Counted from the stretch's first letter, positions 52,431-61,297 are shown. The stretch: 64,000 bases of DNA from Nannocystis punicea (GCF_026965555.1 NZ_CP114040.1:8902001-8966000); one strand, 5' to 3'. Program-made: numbers and translations. Notes: generated from the letters alone by a model not told the origin.

Positions 52431-52997
52431 ATGTCGATTCATTCCTATGCCCTCCCCCTCTCCCTCACCCTCGCGCTGGCCGCCTGCGGCGACACGGAGG
52501 CCGACAGCGACAGCTCCGGCACCACCCACGCCGACGATTCGACCGGCAGCGGCGAAGCGGCGTGCGTCGAGGACGACCTCGATCCCATGCCCTTCGCCGG
52601 CCCCGGCTACGACGCCGACAAGGGCGGCCTGCAGGAGCCGCTGCAGGACAAGTACGTGGCGAGCACGACCTTCCTGGTGCTGCGGCCCGAGACGGCGCAG
52701 GACTTCGGCGCGACGGTGCAGGCGATGATCCCGGTGCTGACGTCGAACCCGGGCCTGGTCGGCTTCTCGACCGCGACCTCGGCGAAGTGCGGCACTGCGC
52801 GGACGCTGACCGTGTGGCGCGATCAGACGGCGATGATGAACTTCGTCGCCTCCGACGAGCACGTCGCCGGCATGACGCGGGCCCAGGAGTTCAGCACCAC
52901 CGGCACCGTCACCTCGTGGGAGGTGACCCGCGCCGAGCTGCCCCTCGGCTGGGACACCGCGATCGCCCGGGCCACCGCGGCCACGCCGTCCTATTGA
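52431..52997 (+). CDS. Lipoprotein with dimeric alpha/beta-barrel (ABM-like) domain
   Basis: 188 residues. Signal peptide with lipobox LAAC followed by GDTEAD and a short linker. The C-terminal ~125 residues (TTFLVLRPETAQDFGATVQAM, then LVGFSTATSAK, TVWRDQTAMMNFV) show the strand-helix-strand pattern of antibiotic-biosynthesis-monooxygenase-like or haem-handling ferredoxin-like domains. AGGAG eight bases before ATG 52431. It appears cotranscribed with the preceding small lipoprotein and likely controlled by the divergent AraC regulator. Confidence 0.68.
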   Translation: MSIHSYALPLSLTLALAACGDTEADSDSSGTTHADDSTGSGEAACVEDDLDPMPFAGPGYDADKGGLQEPLQDKYVASTTFLVLRPETAQDFGATVQAMIPVLTSNPGLVGFSTATSAKCGTARTLTVWRDQTAMMNFVASDEHVAGMTRAQEFSTTGTVTSWEVTRAELPLGWDTAIARATAATPSY

Positions 52998-53026
52998 TAA
53001 CAGGACGACCTGCCGTCGCCGCGAAC

Positions 53027-53053
53027 GCCCCGCCCGCCATTCGCGGGCGGGGC
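53027..53053. terminator. Bidirectional terminator hairpin
   Basis: Perfect 11-bp stem GCCCCGCCCGC / GCGGGCGGGGC with loop CATTC, centred in the 63-bp gap between two convergent genes. No long T-tract, but the stem strength and position fit a bidirectional terminator. Confidence 0.7.
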
Positions 53054-53060
53054 CCTGCGC

Positions 53061-54374
53061 CTAGAACGGCAGGTAGAGGCTGCAGAGGAAGTTGTCGTCC
53101 CACGTATGCGGGTCGGCGAACTCGTGCCATTGCACGCAGCGGTTGCCGCGGTCGGGCCCGTCGTACCTCCAGTTGAAGAACCACTTGCTGTTGACCGGGA
53201 CGCACAGGTAATTGTCGTTCCAGGTGTCCGGATCGGCGGGCTCGACGATCTGCGTGCACCGCATGCCCGGGATCGGGCCGGACATCGACCACTGCGCGCC
53301 GATGTCCTTGTCGGAGCAGAAGTAGTTGTCGTCCCACGCGTACGGGTCGGCGTACTCGGCGACCTGAATGCAGTGCTTGCCCGGGATCGGGCCCCACGCC
53401 GACCACGAGAGCGTCAGGCGCTCGCCGTAGATCGACTGGATCCCCAGGACGTCGTCGTGCCGGAGGTTGGGCTTCGGATCCTGGTAGAACGCGTACATCA
53501 CCGCCTCCGTGTCGTCCGAGTGATCCAGGCCCAGCGCGTGCCCGATCTCGTGGAGGGCGACCGAGCGCAGGTCGATCACCCCTGTGCCGCCGCCGAGCGC
53601 CCAGGTCTCGGCCTCGTCGAAGTGGATGTCGCCGCCGATGCCGCTCCCCGGCGGCCAGGCGTGGGCGAGCACGCTGCCCTGGCCGTCGAACGGCCAGTTG
53701 TCGCCGTGGTTGCCGGCGCCGAAGCTGATCTCGATGTCGGCGTCGCTGTCCTCGTAGAACAGCAGGTCGGTCACCGCGCTCCAGCGCGCGAACGCCTCGG
53801 CGACCGCGCCGCGGATGTCGTCCTGGGACAGGTCGGGGCTGAAGTTGCGGAAGCGGTACAGGACCTGATGGTCGCCCCACTTCTGGCCCGACGGGGCGTA
53901 CTGCGCGGGCCCCTTGAGCGGCCGCGGCTGCGCGTAGTGATCGGGGAAGCCGCAGCGCGGCGCCGACATGAGCCGCTGGGTCTCCGCGTTCAACGTGCCG
54001 TCGACGACCAGACCGTGGGCCTCCTGGAAGCTCGCGACCGCCTCCTCGAGCGCCTCGTCGAACACCTGCGGGTCCTCCGGCTCGCGCTCCACCACCGGCT
54101 TCCAGCCCGGCAGACGCTCCAGCTCGGGGTTGGGGAAATAACCGTACTGCTTGAGATAGGCGTATGCGCGCGCGACCTGTTCGCCGCGATCGCCGACCGC
54201 CGGCTCGGGCACGGACACGTCGGCCAGCTCGTCCGCGACGGCGCCCCCCGGGGCGCCGTCGTCCTCGTCCTGCGCGGGCAGCTCGTCGTCGGCCACACAC
54301 GAAACGGTGAAGCTGCAGCACGCGAGGGCCGCGAGGCCGCGTCGCACGAGACGGTGATGCAATGAAGAAACCAT
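53061..54374 (-). CDS. Secreted matrixin-type zinc metalloprotease with peptidoglycan-binding-like prodomain
   Basis: 437 residues. Signal/lipoprotein peptide (LAALACCSFTVSC then VADDEL). Residues ~65-135 are a peptidoglycan-binding-1-like domain (QVARAYAYLKQYGYFPN, GLVVDGTLNAETQRLMSAPR). SAPRCGFPD near residue 139 is the cysteine-switch of matrix metalloproteases, expected to hold the enzyme latent by binding zinc. The catalytic domain carries HEIGHALGLDHS (HExxHxxGxxH) near residue 275 and a downstream Met-turn (VMYAFYQDP). The C-terminus has three ~38-residue repeats (WDDNYFC type, with GPIPG). GGAG with TAAGGAG lies 7 nt before ATG 54374. It likely digests peptide substrates outside the cell. 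Confidence 0.9.
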   Translation of the reverse strand: MVSSLHHRLVRRGLAALACCSFTVSCVADDELPAQDEDDGAPGGAVADELADVSVPEPAVGDRGEQVARAYAYLKQYGYFPNPELERLPGWKPVVEREPEDPQVFDEALEEAVASFQEAHGLVVDGTLNAETQRLMSAPRCGFPDHYAQPRPLKGPAQYAPSGQKWGDHQVLYRFRNFSPDLSQDDIRGAVAEAFARWSAVTDLLFYEDSDADIEISFGAGNHGDNWPFDGQGSVLAHAWPPGSGIGGDIHFDEAETWALGGGTGVIDLRSVALHEIGHALGLDHSDDTEAVMYAFYQDPKPNLRHDDVLGIQSIYGERLTLSWSAWGPIPGKHCIQVAEYADPYAWDDNYFCSDKDIGAQWSMSGPIPGMRCTQIVEPADPDTWNDNYLCVPVNSKWFFNWRYDGPDRGNRCVQWHEFADPHTWDDNFLCSLYLPF

Positions 54375-54811
54375 GGCAATACTCCTTATTCCTGGTAAGT
54401 GCCCCGATATCGCCGGGGCCGAGTCCATCCAATGTGCGGCGCGTCGACCCGGACCGGATCACCGCCGCCGTCGCATGACGAGACGGCACCCGGCGAAACC
54501 CCGTCCACGCGCCTCCGGCCCGACTCGGCGCCGCCCGTGGCAAACCGCACGCCCATCGCCAGCACGGCATGAAACCGCGGGTCCGATCGCGGTAGGTGCG
54601 GTGGACCGCGCGCCTGAACTCCGGTCAGGCACACGCTCACCGCTCATTGCACAATGGACGGTGAATCACCCCCGCGACGAGACGGCTCATTCGAATCGAC
54701 CAGGCGCGGCGCCTTCGAGGTCGCTCTCCCGACGCCCTTCGCCGCCGCGCGCGAGGACCCCGGCCGCGCCTCTCGGCCACAATGGCCGAGAGGACATGTC
54801 CCATAAAACAG
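54375..54811. other. Intergenic region with one palindrome copy
   Basis: 437 bp between two minus-strand genes. GGACATGTCC (54792-54801), a perfect 10-mer, lies 11 bp after the stop of the DUF4397 gene. The metalloprotease's ribosome-binding site and 5' end are at the 54375 side, with a CCCCG/CGGGG mini-hairpin in the leader. No promoter was confidently found. Confidence 0.5.
54792..54801. repeat. Palindrome GGACATGTCC
   Basis: Perfect 10-bp palindrome just after the DUF4397 gene stop; followed by CATAAAAC, matching the copy near 1860 (ACATGTCCATAAA). Confidence 0.45.
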
Positions 54812-56758
54812 CTAGTTCGCCGGGACCACGGTGACGGTGTTGGCGAGCTGGACCAGCACGGCCACGCTGTCGTCCGCCTCCTGGTAGACGTAGGCGCGCG
54901 CGTACGTCCCCGGGGTGAGCAGCGGGAGGTCGAAGATCGCCTGCACGTCGCCGTCGGCCTCGGCGTCGAAGCCGATGGTGTACATCCCCGCCGGCACGTC
55001 GATCGCCTCGGGCGTCTCGCCGAAGCCGAAGTCGTCGACGAGCTGGGTGCCGAACGTCGTGCCGCCGTCCAGCAGGACGTAGATGTCGCCGCGCGTCACC
55101 TCGGGGGCCACGTGCGTGATCGGGACGCGGATGTCCGACTGCGCCAGCCCCGAGGCGTCGTCCGCGAGCACGAGCGCGCCGATCGAGGCGAGGTCGTCGT
55201 ACGCGACGACAGTGTACGCGCGCCCGGGGAGGAGGCTGGCCTCGGCGTCGACGACGGCGGTCTCGACCGGCATGCCCGCGGCCGTGACGGCGAGCCCGAG
55301 CGTCCCGCTCGGCACCGTGAGGAACGTCGACTGGTCCTTGAACGCGAGGTCGGTGACGACGCGCTCGCCGCCCGCGTAGACGTCGACGTTCGGCGCGTCG
55401 CGCGAGAGGTGCAGCACCCGCACCTGCGACTCGCTGGCGTCGATCCGCGCCGTCGTGGCCCCGTCGAGCTGCGCCAGGACGAACGGCTGGCCGGCGTCCT
55501 CCTGCGTCACGTAGACGTTGGCGAGCGTCCCGCCGGGCAGCTCCGGCAGCTCGAAGTAGAGGTCGGGCTTGGCGTCGTCGTTCACGTCCACGCCGAGCGT
55601 ATAGGCCCCCGGCGGCAGATCGAGCGGCTCGGCCGCGGCGCCGAAGTCGAGGTCGGAGAGGATGCCGGTCGCGCTGCCGTCGGCCGCGACCTGGTACACG
55701 TCGACCGGGCCGATGTCCGGTGCGCCGTGGATGGCCCGCACCCGGATCTCGCTGTCCTCGAGCCCCTCGCGGTCGTCCTTGAAGACCAGCGCGCCGAGCT
55801 CGGCGACCCGACCGATCGCCGCCGCCGTGTAAGAAGCCCCCTCCTCGAAGGTCAGCTCGGCGCTGAGCACCGACGTCGCGACCGTGCCGTCGGTCGTGAT
55901 GTCGATCGTCCCCGACGGCACCGAGATGCTCGCATAGTCGGTGCTCGCAGGGAACGCGATCTCACCGAACTCGGCCGGCGCGGCGCCGGCGAACAGCGGC
56001 TGGACGGCCGGCGCGTCCGGGCTCAGATGGACCACGCGGAGCCGCTGCTGCGCCGCGTCGATCCGCGTCGTACCGTCCGGGAGCTGCGCGAGGAGGAACG
56101 CGGCGCCTGCGTCGTCGACGGTCGCGAAGACGTTGACGACGACGCCCGCCGGCAGACTGGGGATCGAGTAGAGCAGGTCGGGGTTGCCGTCGTCGTCGAC
56201 GTCGAGGCCGGCGACGAACGGGTCCGTCGGCAGGTCGACGGGCTCGGCGGAGGTGCCGTAGCGCAAGTTCTCTGCGATCAGATCGGGCGAGCCGCTCGCG
56301 CCGATGGCATATACGTCGACGTTGCCGACGCCGGCGCCGGTGTGGACCACCCGGACCCGCACGTGGCCGCTGGCGAGCCCCTGGGTGCTGTCCTCGACGA
56401 CGCTGACCTGCACCTCGGCGAGCTCGCCGAACGCGAAGGCGGTGTAGCGCCGGCCCTCCTCGAGCAGCGCCTCGGCGAGCGTCGCCACCGCGGCGCCGGC
56501 ACCCGTACCGGCGGCCGCCACCTCGATGGAGTGCTGGCCGACCCCGACGTTCGCCGGCTGGCTGCCCTGCGTGAACGCGAGGTTCGTGACCAGAGTGTCC
56601 TGCCCGTCGACGAACGCATCGATGCTGGGCGCGTCCGGGCTCAAATGCACGACCCGCACCTCGGCCCCGGTCTCGTTCGCGGGATCGCGGGTGTCGTTCC
56701 CGCAGCCGAGCAGAGCGAGGGTGATTGCAAACACGGAGAGAGCGCGCGTGGGCCCCAT
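54812..56758 (-). CDS. Lipoprotein with three DUF4397 double repeats
   Basis: 648 residues. Signal peptide with lipobox LLGC followed by GNDTRD. The rest is three tandem copies of a ~200-residue unit, each of two beta-rich halves: one with RVVHLSPDAPxxD and one with RVRxxHxAPDxGxVDVY followed by PExLxDLPPGxYTLGxDVNDD. This is the DUF4397 fold, found on secreted proteins in bacteria and of unknown role. The ATG at 56758 was preferred to one at 56782 because a purine-rich stretch precedes it; the difference is 8 residues. Confidence 0.85.
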   Translation of the reverse strand: MGPTRALSVFAITLALLGCGNDTRDPANETGAEVRVVHLSPDAPSIDAFVDGQDTLVTNLAFTQGSQPANVGVGQHSIEVAAAGTGAGAAVATLAEALLEEGRRYTAFAFGELAEVQVSVVEDSTQGLASGHVRVRVVHTGAGVGNVDVYAIGASGSPDLIAENLRYGTSAEPVDLPTDPFVAGLDVDDDGNPDLLYSIPSLPAGVVVNVFATVDDAGAAFLLAQLPDGTTRIDAAQQRLRVVHLSPDAPAVQPLFAGAAPAEFGEIAFPASTDYASISVPSGTIDITTDGTVATSVLSAELTFEEGASYTAAAIGRVAELGALVFKDDREGLEDSEIRVRAIHGAPDIGPVDVYQVAADGSATGILSDLDFGAAAEPLDLPPGAYTLGVDVNDDAKPDLYFELPELPGGTLANVYVTQEDAGQPFVLAQLDGATTARIDASESQVRVLHLSRDAPNVDVYAGGERVVTDLAFKDQSTFLTVPSGTLGLAVTAAGMPVETAVVDAEASLLPGRAYTVVAYDDLASIGALVLADDASGLAQSDIRVPITHVAPEVTRGDIYVLLDGGTTFGTQLVDDFGFGETPEAIDVPAGMYTIGFDAEADGDVQAIFDLPLLTPGTYARAYVYQEADDSVAVLVQLANTVTVVPAN

Positions 56759-57021
56759 CGTCGTGAGTCTCTTTCTAAACATGCGAGCAGCATGGCCGAG
56801 CCCGGGCGCGGCGGTCAATGCGAGCCCGCGGCGAGGGCGATGCGTCGCCCGAATTCGGCGGTACGAACGGCGCAGGGCCCCGGATCATGACAATCAGAAG
56901 GCGCGATCGCGGGCGCGGAGACGGAATCGCGCGAGCGCGCCGTCGTGGCCGCCGACTGGACGCAGAACGTCGATTCATCCGAGCACGGCCGGCCGGCTGC
57001 GCGGGGACGTCACGCGAAACA

Positions 57022-57360
57022 TCATTCGTGAATGGGCCCAAGTGCGACGAATCGCGCGACACCCCGCTCGTCCCTCGCGTCGCCCTCGCCTTTCGTCGCC
57101 GACAGGGAGCGACGAGGCGCGCCCCTGCTCGGCGGATCCTCGGGAAGCGCTCGCCGGACAGCGCTTCGCCGGCCTTCATGGTGGCCAACAACCTGGTGAG
57201 GCCGTCCGTCATGCCCGCGTCGTACGACCTCTGCGGATCGAACCGCGCGTCGGCGTCCATCCGCGAGCGCCTCGGCGACCTCCGCGGCGGAGAGCGCCCG
57301 GGGCACCTTCAAAAAGCCCTCCGCCCGGTATCGTTCGACTTCAAGCTCGTTCAGAACCAT
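57022..57360 (-). pseudogene. Broken phytanoyl-CoA dioxygenase-like gene fragment
   Basis: From ATG 57360, ~33 residues (VLNELEVERYRAEGFLKVPRALSAAEV) match the N-terminal region of PhyH-family 2-oxoglutarate dioxygenases. At about 57260 a +1 frame change is needed to continue with a conserved-looking MDADARFDPQRSYDAGMTDG and KAGEALSGERFP. The rest, including the metal-binding His, is missing. It is therefore a frameshifted and truncated remnant, 33 bp upstream of the NmrA gene's stop. Confidence 0.5.
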
Positions 57361-57393
57361 GGGAATCCTCGCAGGCGAATCCTCGCGGTCGAT

Positions 57394-58233
57394 TCAGGCC
57401 CGAAACGCGTCGGCGTGCTCGCGCGCCCAGGCGGCGAAGGTGCGGGCGGGACGTCCGGTCACCTGCTCGATGGTGGGGACGATCCGGGCCGCCTCTGCCG
57501 GAGGGTCGCGCGCCAGCCGGATCCCGAACTCGACGTAGTCCTCCGAATAGCCATAGGACCGGAGGCGCTCGCGCTCCCGGGCCTCGTCGAGCGCCTCGAA
57601 GGCGATCGGCCGGCCCACCGCCGCGGCGATCCGCGCCACGCGTTCGGCAGGCGTCAGCGCCTCGGGGCCGCTCAGCGAATAGCGCCGGCCCTCGTGGCCG
57701 TCCTGCGTCAGCGCCGTGGCCGCCACCGCCGCGATGTCCGCCTCGTGCACGACCGCGCTGGGCCAGGCGGCGAGCATGCGCACGACGCCGCCTTGCCGGA
57801 TGCTCTGCGCCCACTCGAGCGCGTTGGCCATGAACTCGACCGGCTCGAGCCGGGTCCAGCCGATCGCGCTGCCCTCGAGCGCCCGCTCGACGGAGGTCTC
57901 GTCCCAGCCGCCCAGGACAGTGGCCCGGCGGACGCCCGAGCGCTCGGCGAGGCGGACGAGCTCGTCGCCGTCGACCAGCGACTCGCCCTCACCGGCGAAG
58001 GTGATCAGGTGGACCGCGCTCACCCCCGCGAACGCGCGCGCGAGCGAGGCCACGTCCGCGAGGTCGCCCGCGACGACCTCGACGTCGGGCGGGAGGTCGG
58101 CCTGCGCGGGGCGCCGCGACAGCGCGCGGACGCGATGGCCGGCGGCGACGAGCTGATGGACGAGGGGCCGACCGACGGTCCCGGTCGCGCCGGTCACCAG
58201 GATCGTGGCGGGGTGCTGCAATTGCGTGGTCAT
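57394..58233 (-). CDS. NmrA-family NAD(P)-binding oxidoreductase/regulator
   Basis: 279 residues. N-terminal Rossmann fold with TILVTGATGTVGRPLVHQL (GxxGxxG), a basic R-x-x-S-R-R for NADP preference, and a long NmrA-like body (GGWDETSVERALEGS, AVVHEADIAAVA). The catalytic YxxxK of short-chain dehydrogenases is absent, so it may act as a redox sensor or modify a small substrate. A perfect inverted repeat 66 bp upstream of ATG 58233 suggests repressor control. The gene lies between the PhyH remnant and the two-component operon. Confidence 0.87.
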   Translation of the reverse strand: MTTQLQHPATILVTGATGTVGRPLVHQLVAAGHRVRALSRRPAQADLPPDVEVVAGDLADVASLARAFAGVSAVHLITFAGEGESLVDGDELVRLAERSGVRRATVLGGWDETSVERALEGSAIGWTRLEPVEFMANALEWAQSIRQGGVVRMLAAWPSAVVHEADIAAVAATALTQDGHEGRRYSLSGPEALTPAERVARIAAAVGRPIAFEALDEARERERLRSYGYSEDYVEFGIRLARDPPAEAARIVPTIEQVTGRPARTFAAWAREHADAFRA

Positions 58234-58298
58234 GGCAAAACTCCGTGCGAGCTTCGGCCGCCCGTCGGGCGGCGCCCGCAGGTGATACCGCCGCGCTC

Positions 58299-58315
58299 CT
58301 GACAGAACCTGTCAG
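58299..58315. promoter_or_regulatory. Perfect inverted-repeat operator CTGACAG-AAC-CTGTCAG
   Basis: 7-bp arms with a 3-bp spacer, 66 bp upstream of the NmrA-type gene start and 29 bp from the stop of the kinase gene. The form matches operators of TetR, MarR or HxlR regulators, which often control NmrA-type genes. No such regulator is next door. Confidence 0.6.
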
Positions 58316-58343
58316 CAGCGCGCCGGGCCTCGCACGGAGCCCC

Positions 58344-59549
58344 TCAGGCGGGCACGACGGCGGCGATCCGCGCCGGCAGGCGCACGCGGATCGTCGAGCC
58401 GACGCCGAACTCGCTGTCGACGAAGATCTCGCCGCCCATCATGCGGCACAGGCGGCGGCTGATGGACAGGCCCAGCCCGGTGCCGCCGTAGCGCCGCGTG
58501 ACGTCGGCGTCGACCTGCGAGAAGCCGGCGAACAGGCGCTGCATCTGCGCCGTGGTCATGCCGATCCCGGTGTCGCGGATCGTGAACTCGACGCAGTCGA
58601 CGCCGGGGAGCGGCATGGTCTCACCGGCAGTGTCGAAGTCGCGGCTGCACGCCTGCCGGCGCTCGACCAGCAGCTCGATGCTCCCGCGCGAGGTGAACTT
58701 GCAGGCGTTGCCGAGCAGGTTGAGCAGCACCTGGCGCAGGCGCGTCGGGTCCGACACCATCTCGCCCACCCCGTTGCAGCGGCAGCAATAGCTGTTCTCG
58801 TTCCTGCCGACGAGCGGGCGGATCGCCTCGTTGATCTCGACGATCAGGGCCTCGAGGTCGAAGGCGTGCGTCACCAGGTCGAGCTTGCCCGCCTCGATCT
58901 TGCTGAGGTCGAGGATGTCGCTGACGAGCGACAAGAGGTGCGTGCCGGCGGAGTGGATCCGCCGGACGTCGTCGGCGAGCTCCTGGTCGTGGTTCTCGAC
59001 CAGCTGCTCGTGGAGGAGCTCGCTGTAGCCGAGGATCGCGTTGAGCGGGGTGCGGAACTCGTGGCTGACGCTGGCCAGGAACATGCTCTTGGCGTGGCTG
59101 GCCGCGGTCGCCTGGTTGCGCGCGTGCTGCAGCTCGGCGTTGAGCTCGCGCAGCGCCTTGAGCGAGCGGTTGCGCTCGACGGCGTAGCGGATCGATCGCT
59201 CGAGCTGGCGCGGGCCGAACTCACCCTTGACCAGGTAATCGACCGCGCCGGCCTTCATCGCCTCGACGTCGAGCGAGCGCTCGGACTGGCCGGTCAGCAG
59301 GACGATCGGGGTCGTGCAGCCGCGCGCGACCACCTCGCGCAGCAGCTCGAGCCCGGTCTTCTCGCCCAGGCGGTAGTCGAGCAGGCACAGGTCGGGCGCG
59401 CCCGTGAACAGCGCCTCGACGCCGTCCTCGTAGCAATCGGCCCACTGCAGGACGTAGGTCCCCTCGCCGATCTCCTCGAGCAGCTCGGAGGTCAGCAGGT
59501 AGTCGTCCCGATCATCTTCGATCAGCAGCACCGAGACCGATGTGTGCAC
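58344..59549 (-). CDS. Receiver-histidine kinase hybrid
   Basis: 401 residues. Receiver domain (1-130) with the acidic pocket EDDRDD, phospho-accepting Asp in LCLLDYRLGE and Lys in DYLVKGEF. The HisKA H-box is intact (SVSHEFRTPLNAILGYS), as are the N-box (NLLGNACKFT), D-box DTGIGM and G-box GGTGLGLSISRRL. So a functional kinase controlled by its own N-terminal receiver. The start is GTG at 59549 (an ATG nearby is in another frame). It follows, 23 bp away, a degenerate paralogue with the same domain order. Confidence 0.9.
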   Translation of the reverse strand: MHTSVSVLLIEDDRDDYLLTSELLEEIGEGTYVLQWADCYEDGVEALFTGAPDLCLLDYRLGEKTGLELLREVVARGCTTPIVLLTGQSERSLDVEAMKAGAVDYLVKGEFGPRQLERSIRYAVERNRSLKALRELNAELQHARNQATAASHAKSMFLASVSHEFRTPLNAILGYSELLHEQLVENHDQELADDVRRIHSAGTHLLSLVSDILDLSKIEAGKLDLVTHAFDLEALIVEINEAIRPLVGRNENSYCCRCNGVGEMVSDPTRLRQVLLNLLGNACKFTSRGSIELLVERRQACSRDFDTAGETMPLPGVDCVEFTIRDTGIGMTTAQMQRLFAGFSQVDADVTRRYGGTGLGLSISRRLCRMMGGEIFVDSEFGVGSTIRVRLPARIAAVVPA

Positions 59550-59572
59550 CGCATGAACCTCCGCCGCCCCCG

Positions 59573-60745
59573 TCACGAGGGCCGATGCTCGCCCCCGGCC
59601 GCCCACCGGTCCGGGACCCACACGCGTAGCACCGACCGCCGCGCGCCCTCGGTCTCGACGAACAGCTCGCCGCCGAGCAATCGACACACCCGCCGACTGC
59701 CCGAGATGCCCGACTCCGTCCACGCGCCCCGCGGCGCCACGCCGGCGTCGGCCTGCGGGATGCTGGCGAACAGCAGCTCGAGCTGCGCCGGCGTCATCCA
59801 CAGGCCGCTCGCGCGGATCGCCAGCTCCACGCCGTCGACGCCGCCCTCCGAGCGACGCGTCACCGACAGGTGAATACGGCCGCGGCGCGCGAACTTGCAG
59901 GTGTTCGCGAGCAGAGTGAGCAGGACCCGCCGCAGGTGCGCGGGGTCCGTCTCGATCGCGCCGATGTCGTCCGCACAGCTGACCTCGAGGGTGTTGTCGT
60001 TGTGCCCGACCAGCGGGCGGACCGCCGCCACCACCTCCTGGATGAACGGCGCCAGCGCCAGCGACCTCGGCTGGACCACCGGCGCCTCGCTCGCGCTGGG
60101 GCTCATGTCGAGCACGTCCGTCAGCAGCCGCTCCAGCGTCCGGCAGGCCTCGCGGACCTCGCGCGCGTAGCCCTCCGCGACCGCATCACGCCCGGCGAAG
60201 CGGGCCTCGAGGGCGTCGTTGCAGGCGACGATGGTCCCGAGCGACTCGCGGCAGGTCTGGCTCACCGCGGTGAGGACGTCGTTCTTGGCCTGGTTGGCGC
60301 GCACCGCCTGGTCGCGGGTCAGCTCGAGCTCGCGGTTCAGCAGCCGCAGCGCCGACAGCGAGCGCGCCCGCTCGAGCGCGTAGCGGATCGACCGCTCGAG
60401 CAGGTCCGCGCGGATCCGGCTCTTCACCAGGTAGTCGGCCGCCCCCAGGCGCGTGGCCTCGACGTCGAGCCGGTGCTCGTCCTGCCCGGTGAGGAAGATG
60501 ATCGGCACCTCGACCCCGGCCGTCGCGCTCTGCGCCAGCAGCTCCATCCCGGTCCGCTCGCCCAGCGCGTAGTCGAGGAGACAGACGTCGAACGACCCGT
60601 CGACGAGGCGCGAGAGCCCCTCCTCGAAGCTCTGCGCCCACGTGAGGTCGCATTTCGGTTCGTCGATCTCCGAGAGCAGCGCCTGGGTCATGATGAAGTC
60701 GTCCTCGTCGTCCTCGACGAGCAGCACCGAAATTCGTCGCCTCAT
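59573..60745 (-). CDS. Receiver plus degenerate histidine-kinase-like protein
   Basis: 390 residues with the same domain order as its downstream neighbour. The receiver is intact (EDDEDD, CLLDYALGE, DYLVKSRI). The kinase half is not: the H-box reads VSQTCRESLG (phospho-His lost), the D-box reads ASGLWMT in place of DTGIGMT, and the G-box reads ESGISGSRRV. The N-box LLANTCKFA is retained. It should be unable to autophosphorylate and may sequester ATP or act as a phosphate sink, allosteric partner or inhibitor of the active paralogue. Duplication then decay fits best. Confidence 0.85.
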   Translation of the reverse strand: MRRRISVLLVEDDEDDFIMTQALLSEIDEPKCDLTWAQSFEEGLSRLVDGSFDVCLLDYALGERTGMELLAQSATAGVEVPIIFLTGQDEHRLDVEATRLGAADYLVKSRIRADLLERSIRYALERARSLSALRLLNRELELTRDQAVRANQAKNDVLTAVSQTCRESLGTIVACNDALEARFAGRDAVAEGYAREVREACRTLERLLTDVLDMSPSASEAPVVQPRSLALAPFIQEVVAAVRPLVGHNDNTLEVSCADDIGAIETDPAHLRRVLLTLLANTCKFARRGRIHLSVTRRSEGGVDGVELAIRASGLWMTPAQLELLFASIPQADAGVAPRGAWTESGISGSRRVCRLLGGELFVETEGARRSVLRVWVPDRWAAGGEHRPS

Positions 60746-60853
60746 AGTCGCCGGCCTCGTCGCCCAGACTACCCTCCTTCCGCCGACCGCGGGCGCGGCC
60801 CGGGCCGGCGGACGGCTGTCCGCGTTGCCGCTCGCCTGCCGGCGGGGCGGCCG

Positions 60854-61297
60854 CTACGAGGAGGGGACCTCGACGATCTCGAACCAGTATGCGCCGAGGA
60901 TCTTCATGATGCCGACCAGCGAGTCGAACGTGACCGGCTTGATGATGAACGAGTTCACGCCGAGGTCGTACGTGCGGTAGATGTCTTCCTCGGCTTTGGA
61001 CGTGGTCAGGACGACCACCGGGATCCGGCGCAGCTCCGCGTCGCCCTTGATCACCTTGAGCGCCTCGCGGCCGTCCATGCGCGGCATGTTGAGGTCGAGC
61101 AGGATCATGTCGGGCCGCGGGGGATCGCTGCCGGCGTAGGCGTTCCGCCTGTACAGGTAGTCGAGCAGGTCCTCGCCGTCATCGACGAAGCGGATGTCGT
61201 TGACCAGGCGACTCTCGCGGAGCGCCTCCTCGGCCAGCATGCGATCCTCGGGGTCGTCGTCGGCGATGAGGATGGTGATCGGTCGACGGCTTCTCAC
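60854..61297 (-). CDS. Single-domain response regulator (Rcp1-like)
   Basis: 147 residues, one receiver with acidic pocket DDDPED, phosphorylatable Asp in ILLDLNMPRMDG, Thr in VLTTS and Lys in IIKPVTFDS. Rcp1-type regulators receive phosphate from phytochrome-like kinases. GTG start overlaps the stop of the upstream kinase gene by 4 nt (GTGA), so it is surely that kinase's partner. No output domain, so it acts on another protein, perhaps the downstream hybrids. Confidence 0.93.
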   Translation of the reverse strand: MRSRRPITILIADDDPEDRMLAEEALRESRLVNDIRFVDDGEDLLDYLYRRNAYAGSDPPRPDMILLDLNMPRMDGREALKVIKGDAELRRIPVVVLTTSKAEEDIYRTYDLGVNSFIIKPVTFDSLVGIMKILGAYWFEIVEVPSS

